Assembly (NCBI GenBank): GCA_021204045.1
Contig: JAJQAA010000044.1
Location: 50,221-114,220 of the forward strand
Direction: 5' to 3'
DNA length: 64,000 nt
From: Clostridiales bacterium
GTDB lineage: Bacteria; Bacillota; Clostridia; Lachnospirales; Lachnospiraceae
This document shows positions 16,993 to 25,121 of the stretch, one piece after another. Made by a program: the position numbers and the translations under genes. Under the pieces are notes generated by a model that saw only the letters and a list, made by a program, of their open reading frames with translations, searched no databases and was not told the origin of the DNA. Each line of letters starts with the position of its first letter. Position 1 is the first letter of the stretch.

Positions 16993-19256
16993 TAGAAAAA
17001 AAGAGCGTTCATAGACAGGTGGAAATACTGGCTCCGGCCGGTTCGGTGGAGAGTATGCGGGCGGCGGTCTGCGCCGGGGCGGACGCGGTCTATATGGGTG
17101 GTTCCCGTTTTGGGGCGCGCGCTTACGCGGAAAACGCCGGGGAGGATGGCTTCCTGGAGGCCATTGATTATGTGCATCTGCACGGGCGAAAACTGTACAT
17201 GACGGTAAATATCCTGATGAAAGAAGCTGAGATGAATCAGCTTTTTGATTTTATGGAACCTTATTACCGGCGCGGGCTTGACGCGGCGATCGTGCAGGAT
17301 CTCGGCGCGTTTGTATTTCTGCGCGACTGCTTCCCGGGACTGGCGCTGCATGCCAGCACCCAGATGACGATCACCGGCTGGCGCGGTGCGAAGCGGATGA
17401 AGGAGCTCGGCGCAGCGCGCGTGGTGACGGCGCGGGAGCTGTCGCTGGATGAGATCCGTCAGATCCACGAACACGTCGATATCGAGATTGAGAGCTTTGT
17501 GCACGGCGCGCTCTGCTATTGCTATTCCGGTCAATGTCTGCTTAGCAGCCTGATCGGCGGCCGGAGCGGCAACCGCGGGCGCTGCGCGCAGCCATGCCGT
17601 CTGCCTTATGAGACAGCCGAAAGCTCAGCAGGTAAAAATGCGGCAGGCAAAAACGCATCAGGGAAAAATGCATCAGGCAGAAATACTTATCTTCTGAACA
17701 TGAAGGATCTGTGTACGCTTAACATTCTGCCGGATATTATCGAGGCGGGCGTCTGCTCACTGAAAATTGAGGGTCGGATGAAAAGTCCGCGTTACACGGC
17801 GGGGGTCGTCAGTGTTTACCGCAAATATGTGGACCGTTATCTGTCGGAGGGCCGCGATGGTTACCATGTGGATATGGCGGATAAAAAAATGCTGTTGGAG
17901 CTGTTTGACCGCGGGGGTTTTACGGAAGGCTATTACCGGCAGCACAATGGCCGGGATATGCTGGCGCTGAAGGAGAAGCCGGCATTCCGCGAGACCGATC
18001 CGTCGCTGCTCGACCGGCTGGACCGCGACTATGTAAACAAAAACCTCCAGGAACCTGCGTGCGCCAAGGTGAGCCTGCGCGAAGGTGAGGCCGCGCGTCT
18101 GACTCTCGCTTCCGGAGGGCGTGAAGTGACGGTGGACGGGGCAGTAGTGCAGACGGCAAAAAATCAGCCGCTCACGGCGGACAGGCTGAGCAGGCAGATC
18201 GCAAAAACCGGCGGTTCGCCGTTCGTTTTTGAAACGCTGGAGACAGAAATCCGTGGAAACTGCTTTCTGCCGGTGCAGGCGCTCAACGAACTGCGCCGCG
18301 ACGGGCTGGAGCAGCTGGAGCGGGCGATATTGGAGCCATATCGGCGGGAAATGCCGGAGCGCGTAAGCCCGACGGAGATAATTTCCCAAAACAGCATGAA
18401 AACTGAAAAAATCAGCGTCAGGATCGGGGAAATCAGTGCAAAGACCGGCGCAGTCAGCATCCATGTCCTGCTGGAAGAGCTGGAGGGGCTGTCCGCGGTG
18501 CTCGCGCAGCCGGATGTAAGCGAGGTTTATCTTGATTCCTGCGGTTTTGATGCCGACACCTGGGCAGGAGCGGCGCGGCGGGCGCATCAGGCGGGGAAGC
18601 GATGCGCTCTTGTGCTGCCGCAGATTTTCCGCCGCGAGGCGGAGCATTATTTTTGCGCGAATGAGACCGCGCTGCGGGTAGCCGGTTTTGACGAGCTTCT
18701 CCTGCGCTCCATGGAGGAGGTCAGCCTTGTGGAGCATCTGGGCATCCCGCTTGTCGCGGACGCCGGATTATACGCGATGAACCAGCTGGCCGCGGACGAG
18801 TGGCTTCGCATGGGCTTTTCCCGCCTGACGCTGCCGCTGGAGCTCAACAGCCGGGAGCTTGCCGGACTCGGCTGCGAGGGGAAAGAGATGATCGCCTACG
18901 GCTATCTTCCCGCGATGGTGTCTGCCCAGTGCATTACGCGCACGGTGAAAGGCTGCACGCATAAGCCAAAGCTTATCTTTATGAAGGATCGCACCGGCAA
19001 GGAGCTTCCGGTGAAAAACCATTGTCGTTTTTGTTACAATACAATTTATAATCCCAGCCCGCTCTCTCTTCTGGGACAGGAGCGGCTGATCGCTTCGCTG
19101 TCGCCCGCGGTGCTGCGCCTGCAGTTTTCCCGGGAAACGTCGGATGAGATCTCCAGAATCATCCGCGCCTATGCCGGGCATTTTCTGCGCGGCGAGGAGG
19201 GGAAAGCGCCGTTTGCGGATTTCACGCGCGGGCATTTGAAGCGGGGAGTAGAATAA
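16989..19256 (+). CDS. U32 family peptidase (collagenase-like / RlhA-like)
   Basis: This 755-aa protein has the U32 core: ILAPAGSVESMRAAVCAGAD at the N-terminus, GALCYCYSGQCLLSSLIGGRSGN-type Cys cluster around residues 175-200 and the RGRCAQPCRLPY segment. In E. coli the homologue RlhA hydroxylates 23S rRNA C2501; other members act with Fe-S clusters in similar modifications, so the peptidase label is historical. A DUF3656-like middle and a C-terminal CxxC region (NHCRFCYN) are present. A 5-residue tandem repeat (AGKNA type) is inserted at residues ~214-233. The ATGA overlap with zapA implies translational coupling. Confidence 0.88.
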   Translation: MIEKKSVHRQVEILAPAGSVESMRAAVCAGADAVYMGGSRFGARAYAENAGEDGFLEAIDYVHLHGRKLYMTVNILMKEAEMNQLFDFMEPYYRRGLDAAIVQDLGAFVFLRDCFPGLALHASTQMTITGWRGAKRMKELGAARVVTARELSLDEIRQIHEHVDIEIESFVHGALCYCYSGQCLLSSLIGGRSGNRGRCAQPCRLPYETAESSAGKNAAGKNASGKNASGRNTYLLNMKDLCTLNILPDIIEAGVCSLKIEGRMKSPRYTAGVVSVYRKYVDRYLSEGRDGYHVDMADKKMLLELFDRGGFTEGYYRQHNGRDMLALKEKPAFRETDPSLLDRLDRDYVNKNLQEPACAKVSLREGEAARLTLASGGREVTVDGAVVQTAKNQPLTADRLSRQIAKTGGSPFVFETLETEIRGNCFLPVQALNELRRDGLEQLERAILEPYRREMPERVSPTEIISQNSMKTEKISVRIGEISAKTGAVSIHVLLEELEGLSAVLAQPDVSEVYLDSCGFDADTWAGAARRAHQAGKRCALVLPQIFRREAEHYFCANETALRVAGFDELLLRSMEEVSLVEHLGIPLVADAGLYAMNQLAADEWLRMGFSRLTLPLELNSRELAGLGCEGKEMIAYGYLPAMVSAQCITRTVKGCTHKPKLIFMKDRTGKELPVKNHCRFCYNTIYNPSPLSLLGQERLIASLSPAVLRLQFSRETSDEISRIIRAYAGHFLRGEEGKAPFADFTRGHLKRGVE
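17628..17687 (+). repeat. Four tandem 15-bp units inside the U32 gene
   Basis: Units at 17628, 17643, 17658 and 17673 each encode a variant of A-G-K-N-A. The length is a multiple of three, so copy-number change would keep the frame. Confidence 0.8.
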
Positions 19257-19259
19257 CCC

Positions 19260-20603
19260 ATGGTAAATGTGTTTATCGAGCTGTCGCGGTACCTGCTGAT
19301 CCTGCTGATCGCTTTATATACCGGGTGGAATTTTTATTACCTGTGCAGCAAAAATGAGGATCGCCGCCGGAGGGTGGTACATCTGCAGAACGCGGCGATG
19401 TTTCTGCTGCATTTTATTGCTAACCTGATCCTCTACCTGAAATCGCAGGATGGCCGCGTCGTGCTTTTTTATCTGGCGCAGGCGGTGTTTTTTGCCGCTT
19501 ATCTGGGATTGTATGGCCTGTTTTACCGTCGGCTTTCACGACTTCTGGTCAGTAATATGTGCCTGCTGCTGTGCGTGGGGCTGATTATGCTCACCCGCCT
19601 TTCCTTTGATCACGCGGTTCGCCAGTTTATGGTCATCGCGGCCTGCGCGCTGGCGACCTGGGTGATTCCGTTCATCATTGAGTATATGTGGCAGCTGTCG
19701 CGTTTTCCGTGGATATATGGGACGGTGGGTCTGGCGCTGCTGATCCTTGTCTGGCTTGTGGGCAACAGCAGCAGCGGCGCGCAGCTTTCGCTCACATTTG
19801 CGGGTCTTTCGTTTCAGCCGTCGGAATTTGTCAAGCTCAGCTTTGTCTTTTTTGTCGCGACGATGTTTTACCGTTCGACCGGGCGTAGGACGGTGGCGGT
19901 GACGACGGCGGTCGCAGCGGCCCACGTGCTGGTGCTCGTGCTTTCAAAGGATCTCGGGAGCGCGCTGATCTATTTTGTCGCCTATGTGGCGATGCTGTTT
20001 GCGGCGACGTCGCGGTGGTTGTATCTGTCTGCCGGGCTGGCGGGCGGCTGCGGCGCTTCCGTTCTCGCGTATGCGCTGTTTTCTCATGTGCGCGTCCGTG
20101 TGGCAGCCTGGCTTGACCCCTGGGCGGACATTGACAATCGCGGTTATCAGATCACCCAGTCGCTGTTTGCGGTCGGCACGGGTGGCTGGTTCGGATTGGG
20201 TCTGTACCAGGGGATGCCATACCGCATTCCGGTAGTTGAGAAAGATTTTATTCTTTCTGCGATATCGGAGGAGCTTGGCGCTGTTTTCGCGGTCTGTCTG
20301 CTGCTCATCTGTCTGGGGTGTTTCCTGCAGTTTGTGCTGCTGGCGGTGAGGATGGAAGCGATGTTTTACAAGCTCGTCGCGTTTGGGCTTGGGATGGTTT
20401 ACATTACCCAGGTATTTTTAACGGCCGGCGGCGCGGTCCGATTTATCCCCTCGACCGGTGTAACTCTGCCGTTTGTCAGCTATGGCGGCAGTTCGGTTTT
20501 CGCCACCTTTATCATGTTCGGCGTGCTGCAGGGCCTGTATATCCTCAAAGCAAACGACGAAGAGGAGTTTGCGCTGGAGGAAGCAAAGGAGTGCGGTCTA
20601 TGA
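19260..20603 (+). CDS. FtsW/RodA/SpoVE family peptidoglycan glycosyltransferase
   Basis: The 447-aa SEDS protein has about 10-12 membrane segments and the family motifs F-Q-P-S-E-F-V-K-L, KDLGSALIYF and the C-terminal FIPSTGVTLPFVSYGGSS. SEDS proteins polymerise lipid II into glycan strands together with a class B PBP. That partner is encoded next, overlapping by ATGA. The N-terminal ~130 residues are longer than in typical FtsW. The pair resembles the rodA/pbpA pairs of Gram-positive bacteria. Confidence 0.9.
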   Translation: MVNVFIELSRYLLILLIALYTGWNFYYLCSKNEDRRRRVVHLQNAAMFLLHFIANLILYLKSQDGRVVLFYLAQAVFFAAYLGLYGLFYRRLSRLLVSNMCLLLCVGLIMLTRLSFDHAVRQFMVIAACALATWVIPFIIEYMWQLSRFPWIYGTVGLALLILVWLVGNSSSGAQLSLTFAGLSFQPSEFVKLSFVFFVATMFYRSTGRRTVAVTTAVAAAHVLVLVLSKDLGSALIYFVAYVAMLFAATSRWLYLSAGLAGGCGASVLAYALFSHVRVRVAAWLDPWADIDNRGYQITQSLFAVGTGGWFGLGLYQGMPYRIPVVEKDFILSAISEELGAVFAVCLLLICLGCFLQFVLLAVRMEAMFYKLVAFGLGMVYITQVFLTAGGAVRFIPSTGVTLPFVSYGGSSVFATFIMFGVLQGLYILKANDEEEFALEEAKECGL

Positions 20604-22024
20604 AGCGGGAACGACCCAATCCAAAAGCAAATCGCAGTCTGGTGCTGTTTGCCTGCGTGGTGACGGGCCTGTTTTTGTGCCTGATCGGTTATCTTGGTTA
20701 TTTTCTACAGACGCAGAGGGAATTTGTGATTAATAATTCCTACAACGCCCGCCTTGATAAGTTTGCAGAACGCGTCGTGCGCGGTGAGATCCGCAGCAGA
20801 GACGGCGAGGTGCTGGCCTATACGCGGACCGGTGAGGACGGTGCGGAGCAGCGTGTTTATCCCTATGGCGATCTATTTGCGCACCCGGTGGGCTATGCCG
20901 ACTATGGCAGGAGCGGCCTGGAAGCGCTCTCCAATTTTTATCTGCTCAGCTCGCATACCAGCCCGGCAAATCAGTTATTGAATGAGTTTTCCGGGTCCAA
21001 AAATACCGGAGATAATGTAACGACGACGCTGGACGTGGGACTGCAGCAGGCGGCGGATGAGGCACTGGGCGGACGAAAAGGCTCGGTGGTGGCGCTGGAT
21101 CCACGTACCGGCCAGATTTTGGCGATGGTATCGCGGCCGTCATTCGATCCCAATACGCTGGCGGAGGACTGGGACAGCCTGATCTCCGGTGACAACACGG
21201 AGGCGCAGCTGCTCAACCGCGTCTCGCAGGGTCTCTATCCGCCCGGTTCGGTTTTCAAGCTGGTCACGGTGCTGGAATACATCCGTGAATACCCGGATAC
21301 CTGGCAGGATTTTGTGTTCGATTGTGATGGCGTTTATGAATACGGAGATTACAGCATTTCCTGTTATCACGGCAATGCGCATGGTCAGCAGACGCTTCCG
21401 CAGGCTTTCGCCAATTCCTGTAACGGAGCGTTCGCGAGCATTGGACTGGAGCTTGACGCGGGAACCTGGCGGTCGCTTGCCGGGGATCTTCTGTTTAACG
21501 GTTCTCTGCCGCTGGAGATCGCTTACAGCAAAAGTTCATTCTCACTGAGTGCGGAATCCTCGGAATGGGAGGTTTTGCAGACGGCGATCGGCCAGGGAGG
21601 GACGCTGATGTCGCCGCTGCACGCGGCGATGCTCACTGCGGCGATCGCCAATGGAGGGACGTTGATGACGCCATATCTGATCGATTATGTGGAGAGCGCG
21701 GCGGGCGAGGAACAGAGAAACTTTGCGCCCACGGTTTACGGAGAACTGATGAGTAAGCAGGAAGCGGAAATTCTCACGGAGCTGATGCGCGGCGTTGTGG
21801 CGGCCGGAACCGGTTCCGCGGTGCGCACGGACGCTTACAGTGCGGCCGGGAAGACCGGTTCCGCGGAATACCAGACGGGAAAGGAGACGCACGCCTGGTT
21901 CACCGGCTTCGCTCCCGTGGAAGATCCCGAAATTGTGGTCACGGCAGTCGTCGAGGAGGGCGGCTCCGGCGGTCATACGGCTGCTCCGGTCGCACGGGCG
22001 GTGTTTGACGCGTATTTCCGGTGA
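20600..22024 (+). CDS. Class B penicillin-binding protein (PbpA/PBP2-like transpeptidase)
   Basis: The 474-aa protein has one N-terminal membrane anchor (about residues 14-36), a short dimerisation region and a transpeptidase domain. Active-site motifs are S217-V-F-K (SxxK), S273-C-N (SxN) and K418-T-G-S. It cross-links peptidoglycan with the upstream SEDS polymerase; the ATGA overlap means start 20600. The large pedestal seen in FtsI-type PBPs is short, as in PbpA. The 3' end sits in a 16-bp tandem repeat that includes the stop codon. Confidence 0.9.
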   Translation: MKRERPNPKANRSLVLFACVVTGLFLCLIGYLGYFLQTQREFVINNSYNARLDKFAERVVRGEIRSRDGEVLAYTRTGEDGAEQRVYPYGDLFAHPVGYADYGRSGLEALSNFYLLSSHTSPANQLLNEFSGSKNTGDNVTTTLDVGLQQAADEALGGRKGSVVALDPRTGQILAMVSRPSFDPNTLAEDWDSLISGDNTEAQLLNRVSQGLYPPGSVFKLVTVLEYIREYPDTWQDFVFDCDGVYEYGDYSISCYHGNAHGQQTLPQAFANSCNGAFASIGLELDAGTWRSLAGDLLFNGSLPLEIAYSKSSFSLSAESSEWEVLQTAIGQGGTLMSPLHAAMLTAAIANGGTLMTPYLIDYVESAAGEEQRNFAPTVYGELMSKQEAEILTELMRGVVAAGTGSAVRTDAYSAAGKTGSAEYQTGKETHAWFTGFAPVEDPEIVVTAVVEEGGSGGHTAAPVARAVFDAYFR

Positions 22025-22054
22025 CGCGCATTTCCGGTGACGCATATTTCCAAT
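22007..22054 (+). repeat. 16-bp tandem repeat spanning the PBP stop codon
   Basis: Units GACGCGTATTTCCGGT (22007), GACGCGCATTTCCGGT (22023) and GACGCATATTTCCAAT (22039) follow each other, with a degenerate fourth from 22055. The stop TGA lies at the junction of units one and two. Confidence 0.75.
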
Positions 22055-22160
22055 TACGCATTTCACGAAAAACGAACTTGCCAGATAAACAGGGCTTCGC
22101 TATAATAGAATGATGACTTCGGTTAGATAAAACGCAAAAGCATATATGGGAGGATGGACA

Positions 22161-22805
22161 ATGATCAGCCTGGATCACACAAGCGTAATGAATCTGGAAA
22201 ACGCGATGCGTGGGGCGCGCAACCCGCTGAACAGCTGGGGGCGCATGGACAGCGAATATGACGCGGAGGGAAATTATATTCTCGGTCCGAATGACCTGGA
22301 TCTCGCGGTGCGCCTGCGCCGCGCCGGAAGCGACCACCGCAAGTTTATGCGTCAGATTCTCGTCTCGGTCGATATCACCGCTCCGATCTACTGGTGGAAG
22401 GAGTACGATACCTACAAGATCGCTACGGTAGCCAACTCGACGAGCACGATGCACAAAATTCACAGCCGTCCGTTTTCCATTGACGATTTCAGCCACGACC
22501 ATATGACGGCGGACACGCTTGCCTATATGCGAACCGTGGTGGAGCGGCTGGAGCAGATTCGCCTGCGCTACATGGAAAACGGCAAAAAGAAGGAAGACTG
22601 GTACGACCTGATCCAGCTGCTTCCGGAAAGCTACAATCAGCTGCGTACCTGCACGCTGAATTATGAGACGCTGGTGAATATTTATTATGCGCGGCGAGCT
22701 CACAAGCTGGAGGAATGGCATACGTTCTGCGACTGGATCGCGGGGCTTCCTTATGCGAAGGAGCTGATTATTGCGGAGGAGAGGACAGGAGGAGAAAATG
22801 TATAG
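22161..22805 (+). CDS. Conserved hypothetical protein, possibly ThyX-like fold
   Basis: The 214-aa protein starts at ATG 22161 behind GGGAGGA (22148-22154). It is rich in conserved-looking aromatic and charged blocks: ILGPNDLDLAVRLRRAGSDH, DITAPIYWWKEYDTYK and NYETLVNIYYARRAHKLEEW. The spacing of W-W-K-E/T-Y-K and a late R-R-x-H recalls flavin-dependent thymidylate synthases, but the ThyX signature RHRxxSxNExS is absent. A deoxynucleotide role is only a guess. The gene overlaps nfnA by 8 nt, so it is part of the same operon. Confidence 0.6.
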   Translation: MISLDHTSVMNLENAMRGARNPLNSWGRMDSEYDAEGNYILGPNDLDLAVRLRRAGSDHRKFMRQILVSVDITAPIYWWKEYDTYKIATVANSTSTMHKIHSRPFSIDDFSHDHMTADTLAYMRTVVERLEQIRLRYMENGKKKEDWYDLIQLLPESYNQLRTCTLNYETLVNIYYARRAHKLEEWHTFCDWIAGLPYAKELIIAEERTGGENV

Positions 22806-23679
22806 GATTGTAAAAGCGGAAAAACTGGCGGAGAAGATTTATCAGATGATAGTGGAGGCTCCGCGCGTCGCCAGGGCCTGCGAGCCGGGCGAGTTTGTGA
22901 TCGTGCGGATTGACGAGCGGGGAGAGCGCATACCGTTGACGATCTGCGATTATGACCGCGAAGCCGGTACGGTCACGATTGTATTTCAGACGGTGGGCGC
23001 GTCGACAGAGCGCATGGCCAGGCTGCAGGCGGGAGACGCGTTCCGCGATCTTGTAGGGCCTTTGGGTCAGCCCTCGGAGTTTGCGCATGAGCCGATCGAG
23101 GAAGTCCGTTCGCGCAAATATCTGTTTGTCGGCGGCGGCGTCGGCACAGCGCCGGTCTATCCGCAAGTGAAATGGATGCACGAGCACGGCATCGACGTCG
23201 ATGTGATTATCGGCGCGAAATCAAAAGAGCTTGTGATCCTCGAAGAGCAGATGAAGGCTGTGGCGGGTAATCTCTATGTCACGACGGACGACGGTTCTTA
23301 CGGCCGGTCCGGCATGGTCACGGAGGTGATCCGGGATCTGGTGCAGAACCAGGGAAGGCATTACGACGTCTGCGTCGCGATCGGCCCGATGATTATGATG
23401 AAGTTTACCTGCCTTCTGACCAAGGAGCTGGGATTAAAAACGATCGTCAGCATGAACCCGGTCATGGTGGACGGCACCGGCATGTGCGGCGCTTGCCGTC
23501 TCAGCGTTGGCGGGGAAGTGAAATTTGCCTGTGTGGACGGCCCGGAGTTTGACGGTCACCTGGTCAATTTTGACGAGGCCATGAAACGCCAGCAGATCTA
23601 CCGCACCGAGGAGGGCCGCGCCATGCTGCGCGAGCAGGAAGGCGAGACGCACCACGGCGGCTGCGGTCACTGCGATTGA
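22798..23679 (+). CDS. nfnA: NfnA-type sulfide/dihydroorotate dehydrogenase-like FAD/NAD-binding subunit
   Basis: The 293-aa ferredoxin reductase-like protein has the FAD part (RIPLTICDYDREAG), a nucleotide-binding GGGVGTAPVYPQ loop and C-terminal cysteines GMCGACR plus FACVDGP for a [2Fe-2S] cluster. Paired with the glutamate-synthase-like flavoprotein encoded next, it forms the NADH-dependent reduced ferredoxin:NADP+ oxidoreductase (Nfn), an electron-bifurcating enzyme in anaerobes. The start ATG 22798 lies behind AGGAGGAG, inside the 3' end of the previous gene. Confidence 0.85.
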   Translation: MYRIVKAEKLAEKIYQMIVEAPRVARACEPGEFVIVRIDERGERIPLTICDYDREAGTVTIVFQTVGASTERMARLQAGDAFRDLVGPLGQPSEFAHEPIEEVRSRKYLFVGGGVGTAPVYPQVKWMHEHGIDVDVIIGAKSKELVILEEQMKAVAGNLYVTTDDGSYGRSGMVTEVIRDLVQNQGRHYDVCVAIGPMIMMKFTCLLTKELGLKTIVSMNPVMVDGTGMCGACRLSVGGEVKFACVDGPEFDGHLVNFDEAMKRQQIYRTEEGRAMLREQEGETHHGGCGHCD

Positions 23680-23720
23680 TGAATATGGCTGAGAAAGAGA
23701 ACGATCGGGAGGATGAGACG

Positions 23721-25121
23721 ATGGATGTATTAAAGAAGGTTCCGGTGCGCGAGCAGGATCCGCAGCAGCGCGCACATAATTTTGAAGAGGTTTGCTACGG
23801 CTACAATCAGGAGGAGGCGCAGGCGGAAGCGGCCCGCTGCCTGAAGTGCAAAAATGCCCGGTGTGTGAGCGGCTGTCCGGTGTCGATTGATATTCCGGCG
23901 TTTATCCGTGAGGTTGAGGCGGGTAATTTTGAGGAGGCTTCGCAGATTATTTCCGCGTCGTCGACGCTGCCGTCTGTCTGCGGTCGCGTCTGTCCGCAGG
24001 AGAGCCAGTGCGAAGGTCAGTGTGTGCGAGGCGTGCGCGGCGAGCCGATCTCGATCGGCAAGCTGGAGCGCTTTGTCGCCGACTGGGGACGGGAGCACGG
24101 CGTTGTGCCGAAGGGAGCCGAGGTGAAGAACGGCCACAAGGTGGCGGTGATTGGTTCCGGACCTGCGGGTCTGACCTGCGCCGGAGATCTTGCCAGACTT
24201 GGCTATGACGTGACGATCTTTGAGGCTCTGCACGAGCCGGGCGGCGTGCTTACCTACGGTATTCCGGAGTTCCGTCTGCCAAAATCGGGCGTCGTGCAGC
24301 CGGAAATTGAAAATGTGAAAAAGCTCGGCGTCACGATTGAGACCGACACGATCATCGGCAAGACGGTAACGATCGACGAGCTGATGGACGAGGAAGGCTA
24401 TGAAGCGGTCTTTATCGGATCGGGAGCGGGCCTGCCCAAATTTATGGGGATTCCTGGCGAGAACGCCAACGGCGTTTTTTCTGCCAATGAATATCTGACC
24501 CGGAGCAATCTGATGAAGGCGTTCCGCGATGACTACGATACGCCGATCGTTGCCGGAAAGAAGGTCGCCGTGGTCGGCGGCGGCAACGTGGCCATGGACG
24601 CGGCGCGCACGGCCCTGCGCCTGGGCGCGGATGTGCATGTTGTCTACCGCCGCAGCGAGGCGGAGCTGCCGGCCCGTGTGGAGGAGGTACATCACGCGAA
24701 GGAAGAGGGCGTTGTCTTCAATCTGCTGACCAATCCGGTGGAGATCCTGGCGGACGAGAAGGGCTGGGTCCGCGGCATGGTCGTGCGGAAAATGGAGCTT
24801 GGCGAGCCGGATGCTTCCGGGCGCAGAAGGCCGGTGGAGATCCCCGGATCGGATTATGAGATTGAAGTGGATACCGTGATCATGTCGCTTGGCACCTCGC
24901 CGAATCCGCTGATCGCCTCGACGACGGAGGGACTGGACATTGACCGGCGCAAATGTATTGTTGCCAGAGCGGAAGACGGCGAAACGTCGCGGCCGGGTGT
25001 TTTTGCGGGCGGCGACGCCGTGACCGGCGCGGCCACGGTGATTCTGGCGATGGAGGCCGGAAAGCACGGGGCGAAAGGCATTCACGAGTACTTGAGCGGA
25101 AATCATGATACAGAGAAGTGA
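23721..25121 (+). CDS. nfnB: NfnB / glutamate synthase small-subunit-like NADPH oxidoreductase
   Basis: The 466-aa protein has two [4Fe-4S] cysteine sets (AARCLKCKNARCVSGCPV and C-G-R-V-C-P-Q-E-S-Q-C-E-G-Q-C). Two dinucleotide-binding folds follow: VAVIGSGPAGLTCAGDLA for FAD and VAVVGGGNVAMDAARTALR for NADPH. In GltD-like proteins this module feeds electrons to GltB, but no gltB is nearby and nfnA is adjacent, so Nfn is preferred. GGGAGGA (23707-23713) supports ATG 23721; an in-frame ATG 23679 right at the nfnA stop is an alternative. Confidence 0.85.
   Translation: MDVLKKVPVREQDPQQRAHNFEEVCYGYNQEEAQAEAARCLKCKNARCVSGCPVSIDIPAFIREVEAGNFEEASQIISASSTLPSVCGRVCPQESQCEGQCVRGVRGEPISIGKLERFVADWGREHGVVPKGAEVKNGHKVAVIGSGPAGLTCAGDLARLGYDVTIFEALHEPGGVLTYGIPEFRLPKSGVVQPEIENVKKLGVTIETDTIIGKTVTIDELMDEEGYEAVFIGSGAGLPKFMGIPGENANGVFSANEYLTRSNLMKAFRDDYDTPIVAGKKVAVVGGGNVAMDAARTALRLGADVHVVYRRSEAELPARVEEVHHAKEEGVVFNLLTNPVEILADEKGWVRGMVVRKMELGEPDASGRRRPVEIPGSDYEIEVDTVIMSLGTSPNPLIASTTEGLDIDRRKCIVARAEDGETSRPGVFAGGDAVTGAATVILAMEAGKHGAKGIHEYLSGNHDTEK

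Noticed and set aside
23730..25106. 458-codon antisense ORF opposite nfnB
   Set aside because: Shadow of a GC-rich gene; composition dominated by Arg/His, no motif.
23721..25121. Glutamate synthase small subunit (GltD) in a nitrogen operon
   Set aside because: No gltB nearby and the partner is an NfnA-type subunit; Nfn fits better, though the folds are homologous.
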